Below are positions 23,690-32,514 of a stretch of 64,000 nt of DNA, piece after piece. Each line of letters opens with the position of its first letter. Position 1 is the first letter of the stretch. The notes under the pieces are model-generated. The model was given only the letters and a program-made list of their open reading frames with translations, was not told where the DNA came from and did no database searches. Position numbers and translations under genes: made by a program. Origin of the DNA: Luteibacter sp. Its GTDB lineage: Bacteria > Pseudomonadota > Gammaproteobacteria > Xanthomonadales > Rhodanobacteraceae. Location: positions 124,001-188,000 of the forward strand of contig NZ_WNDO01000006.1 of assembly GCF_009912395.1 (NCBI RefSeq), given 5' to 3'.

Positions 23690-23984
23690 CCAGCAGGTGC
23701 CGATATTTCGCAGGCAGATGCTGGATGCACGGGAGATTTTGCATGGAACTCAACGTCACCTCGTACTTCGCGTTGGTCCGCGTCAATGGCAGTTCGCCCC
23801 GTGGTCTTACGAACAGGTCGTTGGGGGCCGTCAGGCTTTAATAGACATCGAAGCGAGCCTGTTCGGGCTGGGTGGACCGGCTATAGGCATCACGCAGGCG
23901 AATACGAAGCGAATAGGTTGGGGTGGCGCTTGCGGTGGTGCGACGTCCATGGCCTGTCCTGTGCGTGGAAACAAGCCGCGCAGT
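23685..23984 (-). pseudogene. Possible decayed coding remnant interrupted by an in-frame TAA
   Basis: One minus-strand frame reads like protein on both sides of a TAA at 23838-23840: upstream TYSLRIRLRDAYSRSTQPEQ followed by ARFDVY, downstream SLTAPNDLFVRPRGELPLTR and onward to MQNLPC. The frame closes with a TAG that belongs to the REP element. Its 5' side is cut by stops at 23985-23987 and just beyond, and no start is seen. It may be the end of a degraded gene, or chance coding potential. The rest of the gap to 24058 shows nothing else. Confidence 0.3.
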
Positions 23985-24058
23985 CTAGGTTTCTTGTCAC
24001 ACGGGATGCTGTCGGCGCAGGACGACGCGTGCCGTCCACGTCATGCAGGGCGCTCGCG

Positions 24059-25072
24059 TCAGTATGTGACGGTTACGGTGATCCTGTCCCTGTAGCTGCC
24101 GGCCTGCACGGCGCTCTGCGGGCGGATGAGTCCGTAGACCGTCAGTGTCTGCTGCGACCCCGAGCCGGTACCCGACTGCGTATCGGTATTGAGTGTGTTG
24201 CCCCAGCGCTGCGAACCGGCGCTGTCGGTGTAGAGGTCGTAGAGGACGTATCCCCCCAGCGCGGAGACCATCCGTCGCTGTCCGCTCGACGCGTTGATGC
24301 CGTTGTCCAGGCCGACCTGGAAGGGCGCGCGGTTCGTACAGGTCAGGCGTACCAGCGTCGTCGCGTTGCTGTTGGTGTTCAACAATCCGGACACGTTACC
24401 GAACTGCATGTCGGTGGCCGTCGCCAGGACGCAGCTGGCGGCGACCGAGGCCGACACGTTCACCGCGGGCATCGACGTTTGCAGCGGGCCACCGGTACCG
24501 CCGGCGGTGCAGCTCGACGGGAAAGTGCCCAGGCTTAGCAAGGCTTCGTTGTAGCTGTAGGTGACCTGATTGTTTGTTGCGGCGAGGATGGCGGTATAGG
24601 CACCGGGCGACAGCGTGGATTGCCCGGCCGGGACGCGGCCGTATACCGTCGCGCTGCCATTGACCACGGCGCCGTTGCTGAGGATGCCGATCTGCAGGTT
24701 GAACGTGCCCGGTGTATAGCTGCCGCTGAGTCGGGAGCCCCAGGGAACCGTCCGGCCGGCATCCTGGAACAGGCCGTACTGCATGCGGTCGTTGTTCGCG
24801 TTGATCATGGTGCGCGGCGCGAAATTGCCCAGGTCATCGGGACCGATGCTGGCGCACAGGGTGACGAAGGCGCCGAACAGCCCGCCCAGCGCACCGGTAT
24901 AGGTGCAGCTGTAGTTGATCGTCGCCGTCGTATCGACATAGGTCGACATGGGGTTCACTGGCCCGAAGGCCGCACCGGTGACGCTGGTGACGGCGCACGT
25001 GGTCGTGGCGGACGCTTGCGGTGCGACGAAGAGTCCCGCCAGCACCAGTGCGATCCATGCCAGCCATTTCAT
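24059..25072 (-). CDS. Two-domain spore-coat-U pilin, likely tip adhesin (CsuE-like)
   Basis: 337 residues: signal peptide (1-23, ending ASA), then two spore coat U (SCPU) domains of about 145 residues each. The second ends with the beta strand YRDRITVTVTY typical of donor-strand-exchange subunits. A two-domain SCPU protein at the end of an archaic chaperone-usher operon matches the tip subunit (CsuE of Acinetobacter). Its ATG overlaps the usher stop (ATGA), so translation is coupled. It should sit at the distal end of the fibre and contact surfaces; its specificity is unknown. Confidence 0.85.
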   Translation of the reverse strand: MKWLAWIALVLAGLFVAPQASATTTCAVTSVTGAAFGPVNPMSTYVDTTATINYSCTYTGALGGLFGAFVTLCASIGPDDLGNFAPRTMINANNDRMQYGLFQDAGRTVPWGSRLSGSYTPGTFNLQIGILSNGAVVNGSATVYGRVPAGQSTLSPGAYTAILAATNNQVTYSYNEALLSLGTFPSSCTAGGTGGPLQTSMPAVNVSASVAASCVLATATDMQFGNVSGLLNTNSNATTLVRLTCTNRAPFQVGLDNGINASSGQRRMVSALGGYVLYDLYTDSAGSQRWGNTLNTDTQSGTGSGSQQTLTVYGLIRPQSAVQAGSYRDRITVTVTY

Positions 25073-27435
25073 GGCGATTCCTTCTTGCAGGTGAGCGGCC
25101 CCAGTTGCGGCAGGTCGGTGGCTTTCTCGGGATACGTGAAGGTGATGCTGCAATGCGACCCATCGGCAAGCTGGACGCGAACGGTGGTATCACCGGCCTT
25201 CAGTCGATCCAGGTACACCATGCCGTCGAAACCGACCATCGCCGGTTCGCCACCATCGCCCGTGTCGACGGTGCTGCCCACCGGCAACGACTTGCCCGCA
25301 TCGTCGACGAGGATCAGCGTGGCGGCTTTCACGTACTTCACAGGGAAACGCACCAACACGCCGGAGCGGTCGGAAGGCGCCACCACGGCGTCCACGCGTT
25401 GGATGCGTGCATCGGCGGGCAGGTCGAGGGGATCGATGCCGAGGCGGTTGTCCTGCCAGGCGTTCAGCCGTGCGACCAGCAGCGTGCCATGGCTGTCGGT
25501 TTCGCCGATGTGGCGATTTTCCAGGAGCACGGGCACGTCGGGCGTGCCGTCCGTGCTGACCAGCGCGAAGGCGTCGTCGATGTGCCGCGACGTGTAGACG
25601 TGGCCGCCCATCCAGACCAGCGCGCCCGTGGCATCGGCGTATCCCATCGTCGAGGGGCCCATATTGTTGGCACCGACGGTCAGCTGCCCACGATCGCCTA
25701 GCCAGCCGGCCTCGGCGAGGCCTCCACCGTTCTCCCCGCTGCGGCCCTGCACATGCCAGCCGAAACCGCCGTCGCCATTGATGGGGCTGCTGACATCGGC
25801 CGTGGCGAAGGTTTGGTTATGGTCCTTCTGACCGGAGAGGCTCCAAGTGATGCCGTTGTCGAGCGCGATGGTGGCTCCCAGGAAGATGCTGCGGTCGCTG
25901 CTCTTGTCCAGGTTCTGGTTGACGCTCAGGTTCAGCGAGACGCCATGACCGACGTTGCGCGTCGCGAACAGTCCGCCATAGCGCGATACCGGCTCGCCCG
26001 GGTAGCGCAGGCGAACGTAGTTCACGCCGAAATTCGATTCGCGCACGGTGAAGCCCACCAGCGCGCGCTCGGAAATGCGCGGCGGGGGCGAGCCATAGCT
26101 GGACGCGACATCGCGATAGCGGCTGTTGCTGCGCAGGCTGTCGACCGCGACGTTCATGAACTTGCCCATCCACGTATAGCCCAGCCCGTATTGCAGGCCA
26201 CCGCCGCGCGAACCGGCGAGCGAGCTGTTGAAGATGCTCGCGCCAAAGGGATTCCAGAGCGCGCCCGCGCCGCCGCTGGTCCGGCCGTCTCCTCCTTCGA
26301 CGTGTCCTTCCAGGGTGAGATGGTCGGTGACGCCGTGGCGCCATGTGCCGCTGCCAACTAGCGCGCTTCCGTACGAAAAGGACGACGTGCCATAGCCTTC
26401 GCGCACCTTGCCGATATCGATCGACCAGTCGTCGATGCCGGTGCGCAGCAGCTGCCGTGCGGCATAGAAGGGAAAGGTGACGGTGCTGGTCCTGCCCAGC
26501 GCATCGGTGAGCACCACTTGGGCCTGGCCTGCCTGGTCGATGCCGGGAATGGCCGTAAGCTGGAAGGGGCCGGCGGGTACGCGACCGTTGTACTGGCGAA
26601 CGCCGTCGATATACAGATCCACCGACGAAGGTGCCGTGGCTTCCCCGAAGAACTGCGGCAACGGCGTGGTGATCCGGTAGGGCTGCTGCAGGAAGTCCGT
26701 GCCGAGCGAGATACCCCCGATGCGCGTCGCCCGCGACCACGACGTGTAGCCGGTGAAGGTATCGCCGACGGTGAGCGCGAGGGAGTGCTGCGGGAACGAG
26801 AGCCGCCACTGCGTATCCAGGCGCACGGTCTGGCTCTGCCAGCCCTCGTTCGGCGTTTGGTAGCGTCGGGCCAGCGATGTGGTGCTGAGTACGCCCAGTC
26901 CATCGCTGAATCCGCGCAGTTCCGTGAAGGCGCTCATGTTGCCGAGGCCGCCGCCCTTGGACGCATACACATCGTAGTTGAGCAGCATGCCGGTGCCGCT
27001 GGTGGGCGGCGTCGATGCGCGCTCCACGGCGTTGAGCACCTGCCGTGGCAAATGCAGCTGGTTCAGCGGTGCCTCGATGGCGATGCGCTGGTCGCTGGCA
27101 TCGTAGGTAAAGGTGACGTCCTTCAGATCGCGCAGGCAGCGCTGTTCGTCGCTCGGCGGCAGGTTGAAGCCGATGGCCTGCAGGTCGGCGTTCTGCACGC
27201 AGAGGGTGCCATCGCGCTGAATGAAATGCACGAGGCGTCCGGTGCTGTTGCCGTTGATGGTGACTTCCAGGTACAGGTCTTCGCCGGTCAGCCGCTCCCG
27301 CGGGGTGACGGTCGGCGGTGGCGGAATCGCGTCCGCGGGGCCATGGGTATCGACGGCATGCACGACGGCGACATCGAGCGCGAGGAGGCTAGCCGCCGCC
27401 CGCGCCAGTGACCAGGGTCGATTCCGCCGGCTCAC
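25069..27435 (-). CDS. Fimbrial outer-membrane usher (archaic chaperone-usher type)
   Basis: 788 residues: signal peptide, N-terminal periplasmic domain (LYLEVTINGNSTGRLVHF), a long beta-barrel region with the plug, and C-terminal domains ending GSHCSITFTYPEKATDLPQL. This is the FimD/PapC fold; 788 residues suits the shorter archaic (Csu-like) ushers. It secretes and assembles the subunits encoded in this operon. The start is a GTG with AAGGG six bases upstream, lying 47 bp inside the chaperone gene, an unusually long overlap. The stop overlaps the tip gene. Confidence 0.9.
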   Translation of the reverse strand: MSRRNRPWSLARAAASLLALDVAVVHAVDTHGPADAIPPPPTVTPRERLTGEDLYLEVTINGNSTGRLVHFIQRDGTLCVQNADLQAIGFNLPPSDEQRCLRDLKDVTFTYDASDQRIAIEAPLNQLHLPRQVLNAVERASTPPTSGTGMLLNYDVYASKGGGLGNMSAFTELRGFSDGLGVLSTTSLARRYQTPNEGWQSQTVRLDTQWRLSFPQHSLALTVGDTFTGYTSWSRATRIGGISLGTDFLQQPYRITTPLPQFFGEATAPSSVDLYIDGVRQYNGRVPAGPFQLTAIPGIDQAGQAQVVLTDALGRTSTVTFPFYAARQLLRTGIDDWSIDIGKVREGYGTSSFSYGSALVGSGTWRHGVTDHLTLEGHVEGGDGRTSGGAGALWNPFGASIFNSSLAGSRGGGLQYGLGYTWMGKFMNVAVDSLRSNSRYRDVASSYGSPPPRISERALVGFTVRESNFGVNYVRLRYPGEPVSRYGGLFATRNVGHGVSLNLSVNQNLDKSSDRSIFLGATIALDNGITWSLSGQKDHNQTFATADVSSPINGDGGFGWHVQGRSGENGGGLAEAGWLGDRGQLTVGANNMGPSTMGYADATGALVWMGGHVYTSRHIDDAFALVSTDGTPDVPVLLENRHIGETDSHGTLLVARLNAWQDNRLGIDPLDLPADARIQRVDAVVAPSDRSGVLVRFPVKYVKAATLILVDDAGKSLPVGSTVDTGDGGEPAMVGFDGMVYLDRLKAGDTTVRVQLADGSHCSITFTYPEKATDLPQLGPLTCKKESP

Positions 27436-28117
27436 TGTTCACCCTTGCTTTCAGCACGCCGGCGGCGGGCGGCACATCCTTGGGCGTTGGCCAGCTCATC
27501 GTGCTGCCCGGCAGCGCATAGCCGACCAGGCCGCGGACCAGCACGGTGCGCTTGCCATGGGTGTCGGTGAAGGACAGTTCCGCGATTTGCGCGTGGCCAC
27601 GTCCGTCGTTGCGTATGCGCACCACGGGGCCGGAGGGTGTCGTGATCCACTCGGTGTGCAGCGTCGCCGCCACGGCCGGGTCGCCCTTGGGCGCGAGAAA
27701 CACCGGTATCGAATAGCGCAGCACGAAGTTCAGCCCGTCGTGCTTGTCGTTGGGCAGTTCGTCCACGATGACGCGATACGCGGTTTCCACGCCGTCCGGC
27801 GGTGCGCTCGTCCGTATGACGCGCACCATCTGCTTGCCGCCGGCGGGGATGGTCACCATGGGTGGGCTGGCCAGCAGTTCGCGCGACGCGTCGTACAGGT
27901 CCTTGCCGTCCGCCTGCGTCCAGCGGAAGACGCGGACCTGCGCATGTAGGGTGTCGCTGCCGGTATTGGTGAGCCATAGCGCATCCGCAGATGTGGCGGC
28001 CGCCAGGCGAAGACCGATGGGCGCCACCTGGAGCCCGCTGGCCCACGTCATGGGCGCAAACAGCGTCGCGATGGCCAGTAGTCCGGCCAACCCCCTGGGG
28101 GAAAGGCACCGAAACAC
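27389..28117 (-). CDS. Periplasmic pilus chaperone (PapD-like)
   Basis: 242 residues: signal peptide (ending WASG), then two immunoglobulin-like domains. LQVAPIGLRLAAATSADALW is the first strand pair, and YRVIVDELPND with VLRYSIPVFLAPKG is the conserved domain-1 to hinge region of CsuC-like chaperones. It stabilises the pilins and donates a strand to them until usher delivery. GTG start two bases after the stop of the second pilin gene. The last 47 bp are shared with the usher gene in another frame. Confidence 0.9.
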   Translation of the reverse strand: MFRCLSPRGLAGLLAIATLFAPMTWASGLQVAPIGLRLAAATSADALWLTNTGSDTLHAQVRVFRWTQADGKDLYDASRELLASPPMVTIPAGGKQMVRVIRTSAPPDGVETAYRVIVDELPNDKHDGLNFVLRYSIPVFLAPKGDPAVAATLHTEWITTPSGPVVRIRNDGRGHAQIAELSFTDTHGKRTVLVRGLVGYALPGSTMSWPTPKDVPPAAGVLKARVNSEPAESTLVTGAGGG

Positions 28118-28119
28118 CG

Positions 28120-28629
28120 TCAGTACGTGATCGTGGCGGTGATCGTGTCGGTATACGAACCGGTCGCGAAGTTCGTGCTGGGCACGTTGCCGTAGACCGG
28201 GATCGGCACGCTCAAGCCGGTGCCGATGCCCGAGTACACGTTGCCGCCCGTTCCCGTGGTGCTTCCCCAGACCGTGGTCGGGCTGACGACGGCCGTCTGG
28301 TACAGCTGGTAGGGCACCAGGGTCGTGCCGTTCTTCATGGCGCGGTTGTTGACGCTGGTGCCGTTCAGGCCGTTGTCCAGCGCGATGGTGAAGGGCGCCA
28401 GGGGCGTGCAGTTGACGTTGAGCGCACCCTGGTTGGTCACGTTGGTGGCCGTGGATGGCTGCGTACCGAAGTTCACGTTGGTCGGCGCGGTCGTGGTGAT
28501 GTTGCAGGCCGAGGTGATGGTGATGAGCACGTTGAACGTGTTGGTGGCGGTGGCGGCATGCACGCCGTGGGTCGCGACCACGGCGAGTACGGCGGCGCTG
28601 GCGGCGATGAGTGAGCGTAGGCGGATCAT
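28120..28629 (-). CDS. Spore-coat-U-domain major pilin, copy 2
   Basis: 169 residues with a signal peptide (ending HAA) and one SCPU domain. It is nearly identical to the adjacent upstream gene in the mature part: I count about ten differences in some 145 residues, while signal peptides differ more. The C-terminal DTITATITY strand and an N-terminal TNTFNVLITITSAC donor-strand region are visible. AAGGAG lies nine bases before the ATG. It forms the pilus rod or its base. Gap to the chaperone gene is two bases. Confidence 0.88.
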   Translation of the reverse strand: MIRLRSLIAASAAVLAVVATHGVHAATATNTFNVLITITSACNITTTAPTNVNFGTQPSTATNVTNQGALNVNCTPLAPFTIALDNGLNGTSVNNRAMKNGTTLVPYQLYQTAVVSPTTVWGSTTGTGGNVYSGIGTGLSVPIPVYGNVPSTNFATGSYTDTITATITY

Positions 28630-28688
28630 GGTGGTTCTCCTTTTTACGTTCACGCGTCGGAACGCGTGCCTCTGAACGTGATGCGCAA

Positions 28689-29198
28689 TCAGTACGTGAT
28701 GGTGGCCGTGATCGTGTCGCTGTAGGAGCCGGCCGCGACGTTCGTGCTGGGCACGTTGCCGTAAACCGGTATGGGTACGCTCAAACCGGTGCCGATGCCC
28801 GAGTACACGTTGCCGCCCGTTCCCGTGGTACTTCCCCAGACCGTGGTCGGGCTGACGACGGCCGTCTGGTACAGCTGGTAAGGGATCAGTGTCGTTCCGT
28901 TGTTCATGGCGCGGGTGTTGACGTTCGTTCCATTCAGGCCGTTGTCCAGCGCGATGGTGAAGGGCGCCAGGGGCGTGCAGTTGACGTTGAGCGCCCCCTG
29001 GTTGGGCACGTTGGTGGCCGTGGACGGCTGCGTGCCGAAATTGACGTTGGTCGGCGCGGTGGTCGTGATGTTGCAGGCCGAGGTGATCGTGAGCAGTACG
29101 TTGAACGTATTGGTCCCGGTGGCCGCGTGGGCACCGTTCATTGCAACCACGCCAAGCACGGCGGCACTGACGGTGAGGCGTAAACGGGACCGGGTCAT
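28689..29198 (-). CDS. Spore-coat-U-domain major pilin, copy 1
   Basis: 169 residues, first gene of the pilus operon. Signal peptide ending AHAA, SCPU domain with paired cysteines (TITSACNITT and LNVNCTPLAP), C-terminal DTITATITY strand. Its strong similarity to copy 2 indicates recent duplication or gene conversion. First position suggests it is the most abundant, rod-forming subunit. The ATG is preceded by AGGAG-like bases. The promoter should lie in 29199-29360, which contains two direct repeats. Confidence 0.88.
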   Translation of the reverse strand: MTRSRLRLTVSAAVLGVVAMNGAHAATGTNTFNVLLTITSACNITTTAPTNVNFGTQPSTATNVPNQGALNVNCTPLAPFTIALDNGLNGTNVNTRAMNNGTTLIPYQLYQTAVVSPTTVWGSTTGTGGNVYSGIGTGLSVPIPVYGNVPSTNVAAGSYSDTITATITY

Positions 29199-29311
29199 GG
29201 TGTGTCTCCTGATGGAAACGTCGTGCGTTGGAGCGCGTCATGCGGTGCGTGTTTCCGTCGGGAACAGCATTGACGAAGGACACTGTGCCCGTGTGTGAAA
29301 ATTCGGATGCA

Positions 29312-29345
29312 ATGCCGTATTCGCCTAGCGATGCCGAATTCGCCT
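29312..29345. promoter_or_regulatory. Two direct 15-bp repeats upstream of the pilus operon
   Basis: ATGCCGTATTCGCCT and ATGCCGAATTCGCCT, one mismatch apart, start 19 bp from each other, about two helical turns. An additional AATTCGG near 29300 is complementary to the second copy. This looks like a tandem protein-binding site in the pilus promoter region. The regulator is unknown. Confidence 0.4.
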
Positions 29346-29366
29346 GTCTCCATGCATGTGTAAAGG

Positions 29367-29423
29367 GTGCTTGACACGGCGCCGGGATGCGATCAGGATG
29401 CGTGTCAAGCGTGCTTGACACGC
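29367..29423 (+). promoter_or_regulatory. Operator-like palindrome and repeated 12-mer before the six-gene operon
   Basis: At 29400-29423 GCGTGTCAAG and CTTGACACGC are perfect arms around CGTG. The 12-mer GTGCTTGACACG at 29411-29422 also occurs at 29367-29378, 44 bp upstream, where it embeds a consensus -35 (TTGACA, 29371-29376) followed after 17 bp by a poor -10. A repressor bound here would control the operon; the XRE protein it encodes is the natural candidate. Confidence 0.5.
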
Positions 29424-29450
29424 TCCATGCCACTGGGGAGGGGCTCTACC

Positions 29451-30368
29451 ATGTCTTACCGCATCGTTTTCCGTCTGGCCGCGCTTGCGATGGCCGCCTG
29501 CGCCGCGTCCACCTTGCACGCCGCCGATACGGCGGCCGCACCGTTCGAGGTCGGCACGCTCAAGGTCGAACAGCACGGCCATGGCGGCCGCACGATCATC
29601 CTCGTGCCCGGCCTGGCTGGCGGTCCGTGGGTGTGGAAGGACACCGTCGCCGACCTGTCCCGGCACAACACGGTCTACACCGTGACCCTGGCCGGTTTTG
29701 ACGGCACCCCGTCGCCCAGCGCCGAGGGCAACTGGATGGACCGCGCGGACGCCTCGCTGGCGCAGCTGATCCAGCAGAAGCACCTGGGCAAGCCGATCCT
29801 GGTGGGCCACAGCCTGGGCGCCACGCTGTCGCTGCGCTTTGCGGGGACGCATCCGGACCTCACCAGTGGCGTGGTCGCCGTAGACGGCCTGCCGATCTTC
29901 CCCGGCATGGATCGCGTGACGCCGGAGCAGCGCGCGGCGATCGCCGCCGGCATGCGCGCGCAGTTCGAATCCGCCAAGCCCGAGGACTTCAAGGCACAGC
30001 AGCTTCAATACATGCAGAAGATCGGCACGCTCGATCCGAAGATCGCGGAGCAGGTGGCGCCTCTTAACGCACGCAGCGACCAGAAGGCCGTGGCCCGCTA
30101 TGCGGCGGAGGATGCCGCGGCCGACTACCGCCCGGACCTGAAGAACGCGAAGGCGCCGATCCTGGAGATCGCACCGTATAGCGAGGCGGACGCGGCACAG
30201 GGGCCGGTCAAGCTCACGCAGGACCAGAAGGTGGCTTATTACCAGTCGTTGCTGGCCAACGCGCCCAACGCGAAGGTGGTCGCCATCGCACCGTCGCGCC
30301 ATTACGTGATGCTCGACCAGCCCAAGGCGTTCGAGAAGACACTCAACGACTTCATTGAGGCCCACTGA
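29451..30368 (+). CDS. Periplasmic alpha/beta hydrolase
   Basis: 305 residues. Signal peptide of about 25 residues (hydrophobic AALAMAACAAS, cleavage near HAAD). Nucleophile S121 in GHSLGA, oxyanion loop VPGLAGGPWVW, and a late histidine in APSRHYVMLDQP. There is a long helical lid region between about 150 and 260. It hydrolyses an unknown ester, amide or lactone outside the cytoplasm. First gene of a compact six-gene operon; the next gene begins one base after its stop. GGGGAGGGG upstream gives a ribosome binding site. Confidence 0.88.
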   Translation: MSYRIVFRLAALAMAACAASTLHAADTAAAPFEVGTLKVEQHGHGGRTIILVPGLAGGPWVWKDTVADLSRHNTVYTVTLAGFDGTPSPSAEGNWMDRADASLAQLIQQKHLGKPILVGHSLGATLSLRFAGTHPDLTSGVVAVDGLPIFPGMDRVTPEQRAAIAAGMRAQFESAKPEDFKAQQLQYMQKIGTLDPKIAEQVAPLNARSDQKAVARYAAEDAAADYRPDLKNAKAPILEIAPYSEADAAQGPVKLTQDQKVAYYQSLLANAPNAKVVAIAPSRHYVMLDQPKAFEKTLNDFIEAH

Positions 30369-30369
30369 C

Positions 30370-30777
30370 ATGGCACTGCGCGCCGTCCACAAGCGCTACT
30401 TTCGCGAGTTCGTGCCCGCCATGGCGGGCTACGTGGTGCTCATCTTGCTTTCGGTGAGCTGGTTGAAGACCCTCGAAGGAACGACGGCGCGCACCATTGT
30501 CACGCTGCTGCCGGTGATTCCCGTCGCCTTTGTCATCCGCGCGATGGTGCGGGTGATCCGCGACCAGGACGAGTTCGAGCGACGTATCGACCTGGAGGCC
30601 ATCGCGATCGGCGGCGGCATCGGTGCCTTCGGTTTTTTCACCTACGGCATGCTGCTCAACGCCGCGGTCCTTGCGCCGCCGAAACCCGAGGCCGTGGCGA
30701 TCTGGGTGATGCCGGCGCTGATGTTTTGCTTCGGCGTCGTGAAGTGCCTCCTGCGCCTGTACTATCGCCTGCGATGA
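30370..30777 (+). CDS. Small membrane protein of the XRE-linked operon
   Basis: 135 residues with four hydrophobic segments (about 17-33, 42-60, 81-99 and 108-126). A charged loop, RVIRDQDEFERRIDLEA (about 62-78), sits between pairs. I recognise no enzyme motif; membrane proteins of this size with a DEFxRRIxLEA loop are commonly encoded directly upstream of a short XRE regulator. It starts one base after the hydrolase stop and ends in an ATGA overlap with the XRE gene. Possible sensor or membrane partner of that regulator. Confidence 0.75.
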   Translation: MALRAVHKRYFREFVPAMAGYVVLILLSVSWLKTLEGTTARTIVTLLPVIPVAFVIRAMVRVIRDQDEFERRIDLEAIAIGGGIGAFGFFTYGMLLNAAVLAPPKPEAVAIWVMPALMFCFGVVKCLLRLYYRLR

Positions 30778-30968
30778 ACAACCGTGTCCGCGAGCTGCGC
30801 TCCGCCCTGGGCTGGTCCCAGGCGGATCTCGGCGAAAAGCTCGATGTCTCACGGCAGACGGTGAACGCCGTGGAGACCGGCAAGTACGATCCCAGCCTTC
30901 CGCTGGCCTTCAAGATCGCGAAGCTTTTCGCGCTTCCCATCGAATCCATCTTCACGCCGGAGGATTGA
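30774..30968 (+). CDS. Short XRE-family DNA-binding regulator
   Basis: 64 residues, consisting almost only of an XRE helix-turn-helix: VRELRSALGWSQADLGEKLD, then VSRQTVNAVETGKYDPSLPL and the family tail AFKIAKLFALPIESIF. This YozG-like group is commonly paired with a small membrane protein, as here (4-bp ATGA overlap). A dimer would fit the 24-bp palindrome at 29400-29423 upstream of the operon. It probably represses its own operon; the inducing signal is unknown. Confidence 0.9.
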   Translation: MNNRVRELRSALGWSQADLGEKLDVSRQTVNAVETGKYDPSLPLAFKIAKLFALPIESIFTPED

Positions 30969-30972
30969 CGGC

Positions 30973-32514
30973 ATGAAATGCGCACCACGGATCGCCATCG
31001 TCATCGTGATCCTCGCCAGTGCCTTCGGCGCACGGCAAGTCATCCACCGGAACGACGGAAAGCAAGGAGCGGCCGTGCAGGAAGCGCACGCCGCCGCGGC
31101 GCCCCGTACGTGGAAACTCGGCTCGCTGGAACTGACACCCTGCGAACTGCCGCAGCCGCATTCGGGCCTGTCCACCGCCGGCTGGTGTGCGCCGTTCGAG
31201 GTGCCCGAAGACCGCGAGCATCCCGAGGGCCGGAAGGTCCCGCTGCGTCTCGCCGTGCTGCGCAGCAGTGCGCAGGTGCCTGCCGACGACATGGTGGTGT
31301 TCATTGCCGGTGGCCCGGGACAGTCGGCGGTGGAAAGCTACCCGACCATCGCGCCGGCCATGCAGTCGTTGCTGGCCCATCGCAACATCCTGCTGCTCGA
31401 CCAGCGCGGCACGGGCGAATCGCATCCGCTGAGCTGCCGCGACGAACCCGCCGGTAGCGAGGATGCGCACAGCCTCCAGGACAACGCCATCCGGCGCGAT
31501 ACCAAGCGCTGCCTCGACCAGTTGTCGAAGGACGCCGACGTTCGTTTCTACACCACCACCGACGCGGTGGCGGACCTCGAAGCCGTGCGCGTGGCGTTGG
31601 GGTCGCCCAAGCTCGACGTGCTCGGCGTGTCCTATGGCACCCGCGTGGCGCAGCAGTACGCCATGCATCATCCTGCCTCGGTACGGACGCGGGCACTCGA
31701 CGGCATCGCGCCCAATTCGCTGGTGCTTGGCGAGGAATTCGCGGTGAACCTGGATGCGGCCCTCAAGGCCCAGTTCGCCCGCTGCGATGCCGACCACGCC
31801 TGCCATGAACGCTTCGGCGATCCGTACCAGACGCTTTACCAGCTGCGCGACGCGCTGCGGGCCAATCCGCATAACGTCAGCTTCCGCGATCCGCAGAACT
31901 ATTCATCCGTGCAGCGCGTGCTCAGCGATTTCGCCCTGGCCACCGTGGTCCGCATGTTCGCCTATTCGCCGGAGACGGCCGCGCTGCTGCCGTTGTCGCT
32001 GGACGCGGCGGCGCATGGCGATGTCGGTCCGCTGCTCGGCCAGGCCAAGCTGCTGACGGGTGATCTGGGTGACACGATGGATGGCGGTATGCAGTACTCG
32101 GTGATCTGCTCCGAAGACGCCGACGAGTTGCAGCCGCGCCCCCAGGATCGCGAGCTGATTCTCGGCGACACCATGGTCGAGGCGTTCCGCACGGCGTGCT
32201 CGGTCTGGCCGTACGGCAAGCGTCCGGCGGATTTCCGCCAGCCGCTGAAGAGCGACGTGCCTGCGCTGCTGATGTCCGGCGAGTTCGATCCCGTGACGCC
32301 GCCGCGCTATGGCGACGAGGTGTTGAAGGGTCTGCCTAACGGCCGCCACTTCGTGCTGAAGGGGCAAGGTCACAACGTGGTGATGCGCGGTTGCATGCCG
32401 CGCCTGTACGCTGACTTCGTGGACAAGGCCGACGCGAAGGCACTGAACGCCTCCTGCCTCGACCGACTTTCCCCGCTGCCCGTCTTCGTGGGTTTCAACG
32501 GAGCCACGCCATGA
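30973..32514 (+). CDS. Exported S33-type alpha/beta hydrolase with TAP-like C-terminus
   Basis: 513 residues. N-terminal signal or anchor (about 5-20). Oxyanion motif GGPG (113-116), DQRGTGES (143-150), nucleophile S220 in GVSYGT, and a C-terminal TAP-like domain with D439 (SGEFDPVTP) and H467 (GQGHN). Relatives are tripeptidyl or prolyl aminopeptidases such as SlpD/E of Streptomyces. It would trim peptides outside the cytoplasm. Four bases separate it from the XRE gene, and its stop overlaps the ABC ATPase start (ATGA), which ties peptide cleavage to the exporter. Confidence 0.9.
   Translation: MKCAPRIAIVIVILASAFGARQVIHRNDGKQGAAVQEAHAAAAPRTWKLGSLELTPCELPQPHSGLSTAGWCAPFEVPEDREHPEGRKVPLRLAVLRSSAQVPADDMVVFIAGGPGQSAVESYPTIAPAMQSLLAHRNILLLDQRGTGESHPLSCRDEPAGSEDAHSLQDNAIRRDTKRCLDQLSKDADVRFYTTTDAVADLEAVRVALGSPKLDVLGVSYGTRVAQQYAMHHPASVRTRALDGIAPNSLVLGEEFAVNLDAALKAQFARCDADHACHERFGDPYQTLYQLRDALRANPHNVSFRDPQNYSSVQRVLSDFALATVVRMFAYSPETAALLPLSLDAAAHGDVGPLLGQAKLLTGDLGDTMDGGMQYSVICSEDADELQPRPQDRELILGDTMVEAFRTACSVWPYGKRPADFRQPLKSDVPALLMSGEFDPVTPPRYGDEVLKGLPNGRHFVLKGQGHNVVMRGCMPRLYADFVDKADAKALNASCLDRLSPLPVFVGFNGATP

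Noticed and set aside
28120-29433. Single long minus-strand protein spanning both pilin genes
   Set aside because: Each pilin has its own ribosome binding site, start, signal peptide and stop; the long frame reads the upstream copy out of frame.
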